Shown here: positions 9,071 to 18,488 of the stretch, one piece after another
Numbering within the stretch: the first letter of the stretch is position 1
Layout of the letters: every line of letters begins with the position of its first letter
Assembly: GCA_021818265.1 (NCBI GenBank)
Contig: JAKAEP010000002.1
Location: forward strand, 1-64,000
Length of the DNA: 64,000 nucleotides
Source: Actinomycetes bacterium
Lineage (GTDB): Bacteria; Actinomycetota; Acidimicrobiia; Acidimicrobiales; RAAP-2
Direction of reading: 5' to 3'
The notes under the pieces: generated by a model
Database searches by the model: none
The model's input: the letters and a program-made list of their open reading frames with translations, nothing else
Told to the model about the DNA's origin: nothing
Program-made: the position numbers and the translations under genes

Positions 9071-10498
9071 CTAGTGGTGGCGCCCCACGTGACGGGGTAG
9101 GGCGAGGCTGACGGCGAAGGCGGCCAGGGTGAGCACCGCCGAGACCTGGAAGACGCGGTCGTAGCCGGCGACCAGGGCGGCGTCGCGCGTCGCGAGGCCC
9201 GAACGCAGGAGGGCGGCCGTCCGGTCGGCGGCCACCGTGCCGAGGGCCGCCAGGGCGATCGAGCCCCCGACCTGGCGGGCGGTGTTGAGGACCCCCGACG
9301 CGAGGCCCGCGTCGGCCCGGTCCACCCCGTCCGTCGCGGCGGTGGCCAGGGGGGAGAAGAGGACGCCCATGGCGAAGGCGCAGCAGAACGACGGGAGGGC
9401 GATGTCGGACCAGTAGCCGCTGGTCGTGTCGACGAAGGACAGCCAGTAGAAGCCGACGGTGGCGAGCAGGCTGCCCACGATGAGGAGGGGTCGGACCCCC
9501 GCCCGGGCGATGAGCCGCGACGAGATCTGGGCTCCGACGATGATGCCCACGGCCATCGGCATGAAGGCGAAGCCGGCCCGGACCGGGCCGTAGCCCTCGA
9601 CGAACTGGAAGTAGAAGGTGAGGAAGTACCAGATCGCGAAGAACGCCCCGCCGACGAGCATCATGACCCCGTTGGCGGTCGAGAGCGGCCGGGACCGGAA
9701 GATGCGGAACGGCATCAAGGGGTGCGAGGCCACCCGCGCCTCCCAGAACACGAAGACGATCAGCACGGCCAGCCCGCCGAAGAGCCAGTCGAGGATCGTG
9801 CTCGATCCCCAGGGGTGCGTGGTGGTGTTCACCACGGCGTAGATGACGGCCGCGAGCCCGCCGGTCACGAGGACGGCGCCGGTGACGTCGAGCTTGGCGG
9901 TGGCGTCCTTGTTGCGCATCTCGCGCAGGTAGAGCGCGGCCGCGACGCCGGCCACGATCCCCAAGGGGACGTTGATGAAGAAGACCCAGCGCCACGAGGC
10001 CAGCCCCGTGAGGATGCCGCCGAGGAGTCCGCCGACCGCGCCACCGGCGCCCGCCACCGCGCTCCAGACACCGATCGCCCGGGGGAGGCGGGGCCCGTGG
10101 AACGTCGTGACGATGATGGTGAGCGTCGCCGGCGACAAGACGGCGCCCCCGAGGCCCTGGATGGCCCGCACGGCGACCATCTGGGTCCCGGAGGCGGCGA
10201 AGCCGGCGCCGATGCTCGCCAGGGTGAACAGGGCGATGCCCGCGAGGTACACGTGGCGCCGGCCGAAGTAGTCCGCCGCACGCCCCCCGAGGAGCAAGAA
10301 GCCCGCGAAGGTGAGGACGTAGGCGTTGACGACCCACTGGGCGCTGGTGATCGTGAAGTGCAGGTCGTGGCTCATGCGCGGGAGCGCCACGTTGACGATC
10401 GAGACGTCGAGCACCACCATGAACTGCGCGAGGCACGCGATCGAGAGGATCAGCCAGTCCGGGGCGTGACGGGTCCGGGCGAGGGTCGTCGTGGGCAC
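9071..10498 (-). CDS. MFS transporter, DHA2 (EmrB/QacA) family
   Basis: VPTTTLARTRHAPDWLILSIACLAQFMVVLDVSIVNVALPRM...; motif LDVSIVNVALP; GTG start preceded by TACACT 6 nt upstream. Confidence 0.9.
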   Translation of the reverse strand: MPTTTLARTRHAPDWLILSIACLAQFMVVLDVSIVNVALPRMSHDLHFTITSAQWVVNAYVLTFAGFLLLGGRAADYFGRRHVYLAGIALFTLASIGAGFAASGTQMVAVRAIQGLGGAVLSPATLTIIVTTFHGPRLPRAIGVWSAVAGAGGAVGGLLGGILTGLASWRWVFFINVPLGIVAGVAAALYLREMRNKDATAKLDVTGAVLVTGGLAAVIYAVVNTTTHPWGSSTILDWLFGGLAVLIVFVFWEARVASHPLMPFRIFRSRPLSTANGVMMLVGGAFFAIWYFLTFYFQFVEGYGPVRAGFAFMPMAVGIIVGAQISSRLIARAGVRPLLIVGSLLATVGFYWLSFVDTTSGYWSDIALPSFCCAFAMGVLFSPLATAATDGVDRADAGLASGVLNTARQVGGSIALAALGTVAADRTAALLRSGLATRDAALVAGYDRVFQVSAVLTLAAFAVSLALPRHVGRHH

Positions 10499-10570
10499 CG
10501 CCCGAGTGTAGGGGGCGACCTTCACGCCCGACCCGCTCGGGGTTTGCGCGACTTCGGACAGACTGGTGGG

Positions 10571-12250
10571 GTGCCAGCCCAGTTCATCTACACCATGCGC
10601 GACCTGCGTCGGTTCTACCCGCCCGACCGCGAGGTCCTGCGTGGGATCAACCTGTCGTTCTACCCGGGGGCCAAGATCGGCGTCATCGGCTCGAACGGCT
10701 CGGGCAAGTCGTCGCTGCTGCGCATCATGGCCGGCCTCGACGACGGCTTCTCCGGCGAGGCGCGCCTGACCCCGGGCTTCAGCGTCGGCTACCTGTCCCA
10801 AGAGCCCCAGCTCGACCCCGAGAAGGACGTCGTGGGCAACGTGTCCGACGGGGTCGCCGAGCAACGTGACCTGCTCGCGCGCTTCAACGAGGTGTGCGCG
10901 GCCTTCGCCGACCCCGACGCCGACGTCGACGCCCTGCTCGAGGAGCAGGCGGGACTCCAGACCCGCATCGACGCCCTGGGCGCCTGGGACCTGGAGCGGA
11001 CCCTGGAGATCGCGATGGACGCCCTGCGCCTCCCGCCCCCCGACGCCGACGTCACGACGCTCTCGGGCGGTGAGCGGCGCCGGGTCGCGCTCTGTCGGCT
11101 CCTGCTCGCGAAGCCCGACCTGCTGTTGCTCGACGAGCCGACCAACCACCTGGACGCCGAGTCGGTGGCGTGGCTCGAGCGGGCCCTCCAGGAGTACGCC
11201 GGAACGGTCGTGGCCGTCACCCACGACCGCTACTTCCTCGACAACGTGGCCGAGTGGATCCTCGAGCTCGACCGCGGGCACGGGATCCCCTGGCACGGCA
11301 ACTACTCGTCGTGGCTCGAGCAGAAGCAGGCCCGCCTCGAGGCCGAGGAGCGGGTGGACCGGGCCCGCCAGGCCTCGCTCCAGCGCGAGCTCGAGTGGAT
11401 CCGCCTCTCGCCACGCGCCCGCCACTCCAAGGGCAAGGCCCGCGTCAACGCCTTCAACGAGCTGGTCGCCGAGTCCGAGGCGGCCGACCGGCGCCCCGAC
11501 GCGCTCGAGATCTCGATCCCGCCGGGACCACGGCTCGGCGACCTCGTCGTGAACGCGCGCCGGGTCGTCAAGGGCTACGGCGACCGCCTGCTCATCGAGG
11601 ACCTGGACTTCCTTCTGCCACCCGGCGGGATCGTGGGCGTCATCGGCGCCAACGGAGCCGGGAAGACGACCCTGTTCAAGATGATGGTCGGGCTCGAGGC
11701 GCCCGACGGCGGCTCCTTCGAGGTCGGCCCGACCGTCCAGTTCGCCTACGTCGACCAGTCGCGCGAGTCGCTCGACCCCGACCACACGGTCTTCGACGAG
11801 GTCGCCGGGGGCGCGGAGAGGATCGTCGTGGGGTCGCGCGAGGTCCACGCGCGCGCCTACGTGGCGAGCTTCGGGTTCAAGGGGTCCGACCAGCAGAAGA
11901 AGGTGGGCGAGATCTCCGGCGGGGAGCGCAACCGCGTCCAGCTGGCCAAGGTGCTGCGCAGCGGAGGGAACGTCCTGCTGCTCGACGAGCCCACGAACGA
12001 CCTCGACGTCGACACGCTGCGCGCCCTGGAGGACGGCCTCCTCTCGTTCCCGGGTTGCGCCGTCGTGATCAGCCACGATCGGTGGTTCCTCGACCGGGTC
12101 GCGACCCACGTGCTCGCCTTCGAGGGCGACGCGGTGGTGCGCTGGTTCGAAGGGAACTTCTCGGACTACGAGGAGGACCGCCACAAGCGCCTCGGCGCGG
12201 AGGCCGACCAGCCCCACCGCCTGCGCTACAAGCCCCTCAGCCGGTCCTAG
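10571..12250 (+). CDS. ettA: energy-dependent translational throttle protein EttA (ABC-F)
   Basis: VPAQFIYTMRDLRRFYPPDREVLRGINLSFYPGAKIGVIGSNGSGKSSLLRIMAG; two ABC domains, LSGGERRRVALCRLLL, ISGGERNRVQLAKVL, no TM segments. Confidence 0.95.
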   Translation: MPAQFIYTMRDLRRFYPPDREVLRGINLSFYPGAKIGVIGSNGSGKSSLLRIMAGLDDGFSGEARLTPGFSVGYLSQEPQLDPEKDVVGNVSDGVAEQRDLLARFNEVCAAFADPDADVDALLEEQAGLQTRIDALGAWDLERTLEIAMDALRLPPPDADVTTLSGGERRRVALCRLLLAKPDLLLLDEPTNHLDAESVAWLERALQEYAGTVVAVTHDRYFLDNVAEWILELDRGHGIPWHGNYSSWLEQKQARLEAEERVDRARQASLQRELEWIRLSPRARHSKGKARVNAFNELVAESEAADRRPDALEISIPPGPRLGDLVVNARRVVKGYGDRLLIEDLDFLLPPGGIVGVIGANGAGKTTLFKMMVGLEAPDGGSFEVGPTVQFAYVDQSRESLDPDHTVFDEVAGGAERIVVGSREVHARAYVASFGFKGSDQQKKVGEISGGERNRVQLAKVLRSGGNVLLLDEPTNDLDVDTLRALEDGLLSFPGCAVVISHDRWFLDRVATHVLAFEGDAVVRWFEGNFSDYEEDRHKRLGAEADQPHRLRYKPLSRS

Positions 12251-12272
12251 CGGCGGCGTAGGGTTGGTCCCC

Positions 12273-13019
12273 GTGGCGGCGACCGACTACTCGAGCTACC
12301 TGAGGATCGACGACCTGCTGACCCTCCAGGTCCCGCTCACGCCTGGCGCCGACGACGAGCTGCTCTTCATCGTGGTCCACCAGGCCTACGAGCTCTGGTT
12401 CAAGGTCGTGCTCGACGAGCTGCGACGGGCGGCGTCGCGCCTGCACGCCGGTGAGCCGTGGCGGGCACTGGGCCCGCTCTCGCGCACGGTCGACGTCGGC
12501 CGGCTGCTGCTCGGCCACCTCTCGGTCCTCGAGACGATGTCGCCCGAGGAGTTCTTGCGCTTCCGCGACCCCCTGAACCCGGCGTCGGGCTTCCAGTCCT
12601 TCCAGTTCCGGGCCATCGAGTTCCTCTCGGGCGCGGGTGACCCGCACTCGCTCGGCTTCCCCTTCTTCGACGACCGTCAGCGGGCGTGGCTCGCCGCCGT
12701 CGCGGGGGAGCCCGACGTGTGGACGGGGTTCCTCGCGAGCCTCGAGACGCTCCTCGGGCCCGGGGAGGTCCTCGGGCGCCTGGCGGAGCTCTACCACGAC
12801 CACTCGACGCCCGAGCGGGCCGCGCTGCACGCGGTCGCCGAGCGGCTTCTCGACCACGACGAGAACCTCGCGACCTGGAGGCATCGCCACCTGCTCATGG
12901 CGGGCCGCGAGATCGGGCGGCGGCCCGGCACCGGCGGGAGCGCCGGCATGGCCTACCTTGAGACGACGATCGGCCAGCGCCTCTACCCGGCGCTGTGGGA
13001 CGTGAGGAGTGCGCTATGA
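12273..13019 (+). CDS. kynA: tryptophan 2,3-dioxygenase
   Basis: VAATDYSSYLRIDDLLTLQVPL...DELLFIVVHQAYELWFKVVLDEL; RHRHLLMAGREIGRRPGTGGSAG is typical TDO. GTG start at 12273 supported by TAGGGT 8 nt upstream. Confidence 0.93.
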   Translation: MAATDYSSYLRIDDLLTLQVPLTPGADDELLFIVVHQAYELWFKVVLDELRRAASRLHAGEPWRALGPLSRTVDVGRLLLGHLSVLETMSPEEFLRFRDPLNPASGFQSFQFRAIEFLSGAGDPHSLGFPFFDDRQRAWLAAVAGEPDVWTGFLASLETLLGPGEVLGRLAELYHDHSTPERAALHAVAERLLDHDENLATWRHRHLLMAGREIGRRPGTGGSAGMAYLETTIGQRLYPALWDVRSAL

Positions 13020-14245
13020 GGAACCGTGACGAGTGCGAGGCCCTCGACCGGGCCGACCCGCTGGCCGCGTTGCGCGGCGAGTTCCGGCTCAACGAGGGGG
13101 AGGTCTACCTCGACGGGAACTCCCTCGGGCCGGTCTGCGAGCCGGCGGCCGCCCGGGTCCGCGAGGTCCTCGACCGGGAGTGGTCCACGCAGCTCGTGCG
13201 GGGATGGAACCAGGGGTGGATGGACCAGCCCCTGCGCCTCGGCGAGCGCCTCGCACCGCTGATCGGCGCCCGTTCCCACGAGGTGCTGGTCGCCGACACC
13301 CTGACCGTGCTCCTCGCGAAGCTCATCGGTGGCGCCCTCGAGTTGCGGCCCGAGCGCCACGTCGTGCTCACCGACGCCGCCAACTTCCACAGCGACCTCT
13401 ACATCGTGCGCGCGATGGCCGAGCGGGCGGGGCGTCCCGTGAGCGTGAAGGCGATCGAGCGCTCGCGGCTGGCTGAGCACCTCGACGACGACGTCGCGCT
13501 CGTCATGCTCACCCACGTGGACTTCCGCACGGGGGAGATGCTCGACCTCGACGGGGTGACCCGAGCCGTCCACGACGCGGGGGCGCTCATGCTGTGGGAC
13601 TTCGCGCACTCGGCCGGCGCGGTGCCCCTGGACGTCGAGGGGGCCGACGTGGACTTCGCGGCGGGATGCGGCTACAAGTACCTCAACGGCGGGCCGGGCG
13701 CGCCGGCCTTCTGCTACGTGCGCGAGCGCTGGCAGGGCGTGCTGCGCAACCCCCTCCCGGGGTGGCTCGGCCACGCGCGGCCCTTCGCCTTCGAGCCCGA
13801 CTACGAGTCGGCCCAGGGCATGAGGGCCTTCGTGACCTCGTCGCCGTCCATCGTGGCCCTCGCGGCCCTCGACGGCGCGCTCTCGGTCTGGGAGCGGGCC
13901 CCCATGGACCTGGTGCGCGCGAAGAGCCTCGCACTCACGGACCTCTTCATCGAGCTGGTCGAGGGCCGCCTGCCCGGCGTCTTCGAGGTCGTCACGCCGC
14001 GCGAGCACGCGCGGCGGGGCTCGCAGGTCGCTCTGCGCCACCCCGACGCCTACGGCGTCGTCCGGGCCGTCGGCGAGGCCGGGGTCGTGGGCGACTTCCG
14101 CGAACCCGACGTCGCGCGCTTCGGCTTCACGCCGCTCTACCTGCGCTACGTCGACGTCTTCGACGCGGTCGAACGCCTCGCGCACGTCATTGAGAGCGGC
14201 GCCCACCGCGACGAGCGCTTCGCCGCTCGCGCGGCGGTGACCTGA
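13016..14245 (+). CDS. kynU: kynureninase
   Basis: EFRLNEGEVYLDGNSLGPV, LMLWDFAHSAGAVPLDVEGADVDFAAGCGYKYLNGGPGAPAFCYV (PLP-lysine region); ATGA overlap with kynA. Confidence 0.94.
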   Translation: MRNRDECEALDRADPLAALRGEFRLNEGEVYLDGNSLGPVCEPAAARVREVLDREWSTQLVRGWNQGWMDQPLRLGERLAPLIGARSHEVLVADTLTVLLAKLIGGALELRPERHVVLTDAANFHSDLYIVRAMAERAGRPVSVKAIERSRLAEHLDDDVALVMLTHVDFRTGEMLDLDGVTRAVHDAGALMLWDFAHSAGAVPLDVEGADVDFAAGCGYKYLNGGPGAPAFCYVRERWQGVLRNPLPGWLGHARPFAFEPDYESAQGMRAFVTSSPSIVALAALDGALSVWERAPMDLVRAKSLALTDLFIELVEGRLPGVFEVVTPREHARRGSQVALRHPDAYGVVRAVGEAGVVGDFREPDVARFGFTPLYLRYVDVFDAVERLAHVIESGAHRDERFAARAAVT

Positions 14246-14246
14246 C

Positions 14247-14747
14247 CTAGAGGGCGTCGGCTCCCGGGGAGGGCTCGAGGCCCCGGGCGAGGGCCGCCCC
14301 GATCTCCTCGACGATGGCCTCGACGGGCGCGGTCGCGTCCAGGGTGAGGCCCCGCTCCTCGGGCGCCAAGGGCTCCAGCGTGACGAACTGGCCGTCGAGG
14401 ATCGCCGGCGAGGCGAAGTGCCCCTCACGCTCGGCGAGCCGCTCGGCGGCCACCTCGGGCGAGACGGCGAGGTGCACGCTCACCAGGTCGGGCGCGTGGG
14501 CCTTGAGGACGTTGCGGTAGGTGCGCGCGAGCGCCGAGCACGACACGACGACCCCGGGGGCCGCCAGTCGCTCGCCCACCGCGCGTAGCCAGGGAAAACG
14601 GTCCTGGTCCGAGAGGGGACGCCCCTGGGCGAGCATCGCCCGGTTCCGGGGGGGATGGAGGTCGTCGGCCTCCACGAAGCGAAAGCCCAGTCGGTCCGCC
14701 AGGGCGAGCCCGACCGTGGTCTTGCCCGCTCCTGACACCCCCATCAC
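14247..14747 (-). CDS. gntK: gluconokinase
   Basis: VMGVSGAGKTTVGLALADRLGFRFVEADDLHPPRNRAML...GHFASPAILDGQFVTLEPL: thermoresistant gluconokinase family. GTG start at 14747 gives GTGA overlap with the upstream gene. Confidence 0.88.
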   Translation of the reverse strand: MMGVSGAGKTTVGLALADRLGFRFVEADDLHPPRNRAMLAQGRPLSDQDRFPWLRAVGERLAAPGVVVSCSALARTYRNVLKAHAPDLVSVHLAVSPEVAAERLAEREGHFASPAILDGQFVTLEPLAPEERGLTLDATAPVEAIVEEIGAALARGLEPSPGADAL

Positions 14748-15214
14748 GAGGATGCGCGACGTGGAACCGCTCTCGTCCCCTTGAATCCCGGGTCTCCCTT
14801 CCACGAGAACGCGAACGTTCGCGGCCTCGCGCCCTGACGGTAGTGGACGGTCATCGTCGAGTAGAGGATGCCGTGACGAGTTCGGACGGGGTCTCCGAGG
14901 CGGACGGTCGCGTGGGGGAAGTAGCGCATCGTGGAGGCCGCGCAGTACGGCGTGCAGGGGTTCTCGCCGAAGGTCGCCTCCGCGACGGCCGTGCGCGGTC
15001 CCCACGAGTGCCAGCGGATCGCGCCGAGGGTGGTGTTGCCGTCCGCGCAGGCGACGACGAACGACGCGGGCCGGTGCACGACGCGGCCCGAGCACGCGAG
15101 GAGCCCCGGGGTGGCGGCCGCTCCGGCCGGGCCGGCCGGGGCGACGGGTGCCGCAGCGACCATCACCGCGGACGCGAGCGTCGCCATGACGAGTGTGCCG
15201 CGGAGCCGCCTCAC
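14744..15214 (-). CDS. small secreted protein A, paralog of the adjacent upstream gene
   Basis: VRRLRGTLVMATLASAVMVAAAPVAPAGPAGAAA signal peptide; CSGRVV..CADGN..RWHSW..NPCTPYCAASTMRYF; GTGA overlap with the upstream ORF. Confidence 0.75.
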   Translation of the reverse strand: MRRLRGTLVMATLASAVMVAAAPVAPAGPAGAAATPGLLACSGRVVHRPASFVVACADGNTTLGAIRWHSWGPRTAVAEATFGENPCTPYCAASTMRYFPHATVRLGDPVRTRHGILYSTMTVHYRQGARPRTFAFSWKGDPGFKGTRAVPRRASS

Positions 15215-15759
15215 GCCCGACCCCCGGTCGTGAGGAGTTGGATGACCCGGTGGGCGGCCGTGCCCGTGTGGTAGGTCACGACGGCTCGGGAGAAGCGCTC
15301 GCCGCGAGGGGTGGCCACCGGCCGGTCGAGGACCACGCTCGCGCCGCGGAAGTACCGCAGCGGCGAGGAGGCGCAGTTCGGGGTGCACAGGTTCACCGCG
15401 AAGGTCGTCACACCGCGCGCCGACGTGGCGTCCCACGCGCTCCAGCGCGTCGCGGTGAGGGCCGAGTTGGCGTCGGCGCAGCTAAGCGTGAGGGTCGAGG
15501 GCTCGACGACCGCGCGGCCCGTGCACGTGGTGACCCGCGGGGCCGACGCCGCGACGGCGCCCGTCGACCGTGCGCCGCTCTCCCCGGAGGTGCCCGAGGC
15601 GGCGAGCGCGGTAAGGAGGGCCGCCCCGGCGACAAGGACCAGGGCGAGCAGGAGGGCGGCGCGTCGGGCGACCCGGCGCCGGGCGCGCCGTCGGGCCTCG
15701 GGGATCAGGGCCTCGGGGGCCGGCGACGGGGGCGTCGTTGGGGGTGCGGTTAGCGTCAT
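15211..15759 (-). CDS. small membrane-anchored/secreted protein B, paralog of protein A
   Basis: MTLTAPPTTPPSPAPEA...RRAALLLALVLVAGAALLTALAAS then CTGRAV..CADAN..RWSAW..NLCTPNCASSPLRYF; same motif order as protein A. Confidence 0.75.
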   Translation of the reverse strand: MTLTAPPTTPPSPAPEALIPEARRRARRRVARRAALLLALVLVAGAALLTALAASGTSGESGARSTGAVAASAPRVTTCTGRAVVEPSTLTLSCADANSALTATRWSAWDATSARGVTTFAVNLCTPNCASSPLRYFRGASVVLDRPVATPRGERFSRAVVTYHTGTAAHRVIQLLTTGGRA

Positions 15760-15783
15760 TGACGCTACTATAATTAGCGTCAT
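15751..15783. promoter_or_regulatory. divergent promoter/operator: TAGCGTCA-T-TGACGCTA palindrome and a second TAGCGTCAT copy, overlapping both start codons and two -10 elements
   Basis: Read directly: TAGCGTCAT at 15751-15759 and 15775-15783; TGACGCTA 15760-15767; TATAAT (+) 15769-15774; TATAGT (-) 15767-15772. Confidence 0.7.
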
Positions 15784-16165
15784 GAGCGGGGTCAAGCCGA
15801 CCGAGGGCGGAGGGATGGGCCTCACCCCGCCGGACCGGGGCGACCCGATGCTGCTGCACGAGCAGGTGGCCGCCGAGATCCGCCGGGCGATCCTCGACGG
15901 CGAGGCCCGGCCCGGCGAGCGGCTGCCCCAGGCGCGCGATCTGGCCGCCGAGCTCGGCGTCAACACGAACACGGTGCTACGCGCGCTGCGGGCCCTGCGC
16001 GACGAGGGGGTCGTCGAGATGGGCCGGGGCCGGTCGATCCGCGTGTCGGGACGACCCGACCGGGGAGCCGTCGCTCTCAAGCTCAAAGAGCTCGTGGAGG
16101 TGGCGCGGCGCCACGGTGTCGGGCGTGACGACCTGGTCGCGATGATCGAGCGGCTGCCGCGCTGA
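15782..16165 (+). CDS. GntR-family transcriptional regulator (short, YtrA-like)
   Basis: LLHEQVAAEIRRAILDGEARPGERLPQARDLAAELGVNTNTVLRALRALRDEGVVEMGRGRSIRVSG: GntR wHTH, 127 aa with a very short C-terminus. Confidence 0.9.
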   Translation: MSGVKPTEGGGMGLTPPDRGDPMLLHEQVAAEIRRAILDGEARPGERLPQARDLAAELGVNTNTVLRALRALRDEGVVEMGRGRSIRVSGRPDRGAVALKLKELVEVARRHGVGRDDLVAMIERLPR

Positions 16166-17023
16166 CTACTGGGAGAAGACGACCGTCCGTTGGCCGACGA
16201 GCGCCACGCGGTCCTCGGCCAGCAGCTTGACCGCGCGGCTCAGCACGATGCGCTCCACGTCACGGCCGATGGCGACCAGCTCCTTCGGGGTCCGCGCGTG
16301 GGTGACCCGGGCCACGTCCTGGTCGATGATGGGTCCCTCGTCGAGGTCGGCCGTGACGAAGTGGGCCGTGGCGCCGATCAGCTTCACCCCGCGCTCGTAG
16401 GCCCGGTGGTACGGGCGCGCGCCCTTGAAGCCGGGCAGGAACGAGTGGTGGATGTTGACGATCCGCCCCTCGAACTCGGCGCACAGCTCGGGCGTGAGGA
16501 TCTGCATGTAGCGCGCGAGGATGATGTAGTCCACCCCGGACTCCGCGACCACCCGGCGCAGCTCGTCTTCCGCCTCGGCCCTCGTCTCGGGGGTGACCGG
16601 GATCTCGACGAAGGGGACCCCGTGGTGCTGGGCGAGGGGGGCGAGGGTCGAGTGGTTCGAGACGACGGCCGTGACCTCGAGGGGGATCTCGCCGTGCTCG
16701 ACCCGGTAGAAGAGGTCGGTGAGGCAGTGGTCGTGGTCCGATACCATCACGACCGCGCGGCGACGCCGGTCCTCTCGGCGCACCCGCAGGACCGGGGAGA
16801 AGCGCCCCAGGTCCTCGCCGAGCCGCGTGGCGACCCGCTCGGGGTCGTCGAGGTCGGTCTCGAAGCGGGTGCGCATGCAGAACAGCCCGGTCACCGGGTC
16901 GGTGAACTGGTCGTTCTCCAGGATGTTGCCCCCGACGGCCACGATGGCCGAGGTCGTCACGTGGACGATCCCCGGCGCGTCCGGGCAGCGAAGCGTGGCG
17001 ACGTAGGTGACGGCGCCGGCCAT
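16166..17023 (-). CDS. purU: formyltetrahydrofolate deformylase
   Basis: N-terminal ACT domain (LRCPDAPGIVHVTTSAIVAVGGNILENDQFTD) and GART-like domain (MVSDHDHCLTDLFYR, NIHHSFLPGFKGARPYHRAYERGVKLIGATAHFVT). Confidence 0.95.
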   Translation of the reverse strand: MAGAVTYVATLRCPDAPGIVHVTTSAIVAVGGNILENDQFTDPVTGLFCMRTRFETDLDDPERVATRLGEDLGRFSPVLRVRREDRRRRAVVMVSDHDHCLTDLFYRVEHGEIPLEVTAVVSNHSTLAPLAQHHGVPFVEIPVTPETRAEAEDELRRVVAESGVDYIILARYMQILTPELCAEFEGRIVNIHHSFLPGFKGARPYHRAYERGVKLIGATAHFVTADLDEGPIIDQDVARVTHARTPKELVAIGRDVERIVLSRAVKLLAEDRVALVGQRTVVFSQ

Positions 17024-17040
17024 CCCTAGAGCGTAGGGGG

Positions 17041-17895
17041 CTAGGAGCGGTACGAGTAGAAGCCCTGGCCCGACTTGCGCCCGAGCAGGCCCGCCTGGGT
17101 CATGCGGCTCAGCAGCGGCGGCGGGGCGAGGTGGGACTCCTTGAACTCCTCGTAGAGCGACTCGGCCACCGCCAGGGTGGTGTCCAGGCCGATCAGGTCG
17201 GTGAGGGCGAGCGGGCCCATCGGGTGCGCGCAGCCCACGACCATGCCGGTGTCGATGTCCTCGGCGCTGGCGAATCCCGACTCCAGCATCCGGATCGCCG
17301 ACAGCAGGTACGGGATGAGGAGGGCGTTGACGACGAACCCGGCGCGGTCGGGCGAGGTGATGACGGTCTTGCCGAGCGTGTCGGTGGCGTAGGCGCGGGC
17401 CTTGGCCGTCGACTCAGCCGAGGTGAGCAGCGACGAGATGAGCTCGACCAGCCTCAGAACCGGCACCGGGTTGAAGAAGTGCATCCCGATGACCTGCTCG
17501 GGACGGCGGGTGGCCATCGCGAGCTTGATGATCGGGATCGAGGAGGTGTTGGTCGCCAGCAGCGCGTCGGCGTCGCGCACCACCCGGTCCAGTGTCGCGA
17601 AGACCTCGAGCTTGGTCGCCTCGTCCTCGGCCACGGCCTCGATGACGAGTTCGCGGTCCTCGAGCGCGTCGAGCTCGAGGGTGAAGGTGAGGTTCGCGTG
17701 GGTACGCTCGGCCACGTCCTCGGCCAGCTTTCCGGAGGCGACGGCCCGCGAGAGCGAGCGGTCGACCCGTTCGCGGCCGCGCTCGAGGGACTTGAAGTCC
17801 TGTTCCACGACGATCACCTGGCCGCCGGCGCGCGCCGCGACCTCGGCGATGCCCGAACCCATGAGGCCGCAGCCCACTACACCGATTCTCTCCAC
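17041..17895 (-). CDS. 3-hydroxybutyryl-CoA dehydrogenase
   Basis: VERIGVVGCGLMGSGIAEVAARAGGQVIVVEQD; ATNTSSIPIIKLAMATRRPEQVIGMHFFNPVPVLRLVE; RBS AAGGAGG 5' of GTG 17895. Confidence 0.93.
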   Translation of the reverse strand: MERIGVVGCGLMGSGIAEVAARAGGQVIVVEQDFKSLERGRERVDRSLSRAVASGKLAEDVAERTHANLTFTLELDALEDRELVIEAVAEDEATKLEVFATLDRVVRDADALLATNTSSIPIIKLAMATRRPEQVIGMHFFNPVPVLRLVELISSLLTSAESTAKARAYATDTLGKTVITSPDRAGFVVNALLIPYLLSAIRMLESGFASAEDIDTGMVVGCAHPMGPLALTDLIGLDTTLAVAESLYEEFKESHLAPPPLLSRMTQAGLLGRKSGQGFYSYRS

Positions 17896-18005
17896 GAGGA
17901 CCTCCTTGTCCACGGCGTCGCCGGGCCGACGGCGAGTCTAGGACCGCGCGTGGGCCCCTCCGGGGGGCTCGCTACCATGGGGTAGCCGTCGCACAAGGAG
18001 GCGCC

Positions 18006-18488
18006 GTGGAGACCGTCAACGTGATCATCGAGATCCCCCGAGGCAGCGCCAACAAGTACGAGTACGACCACGAGACCCACCAGATCAAGCTCGATCGTCA
18101 CCTCACGGTCTCGATGGGCTACCCGGCCGAGTACGGGTTCATCCCCGACACGCTCGGGGGCGACGGGGACCCCCTGGACGCCCTGGTCCTGACGGCCTTC
18201 CCCACGTTCCCGGGCTGCCTGATCGAGTCCCGGGTCCTCGGGATGTGCGTCATGACCGACGAGAAGGGCCGGGACGAGAAGCTCATCTGCGTCCCCGCCT
18301 ACGACAAGCACTGGAGAGACGCCCAGGACATCGGCGACGTGCCCAAGGCCGACCTCGACCGGATCTCGCACTTCTTCACCGTCTACAAGGACCTCGAAGA
18401 GGGCAAGTGGGTGAAGGTCGAGAACTACGCCCCCCGGGCCGCCGCGCTCGAGGAGCTGGCGGCCTCGAGGGCGCGCTACACGGGCTGA
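18006..18488 (+). CDS. ppa: inorganic pyrophosphatase
   Basis: METVNVIIEIPRGSANKYEYDHETHQIKLDR...GYPAEYGFIPDTLGGDGDPLDALV; AAGGAG RBS. Confidence 0.96.
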   Translation: METVNVIIEIPRGSANKYEYDHETHQIKLDRHLTVSMGYPAEYGFIPDTLGGDGDPLDALVLTAFPTFPGCLIESRVLGMCVMTDEKGRDEKLICVPAYDKHWRDAQDIGDVPKADLDRISHFFTVYKDLEEGKWVKVENYAPRAAALEELAASRARYTG

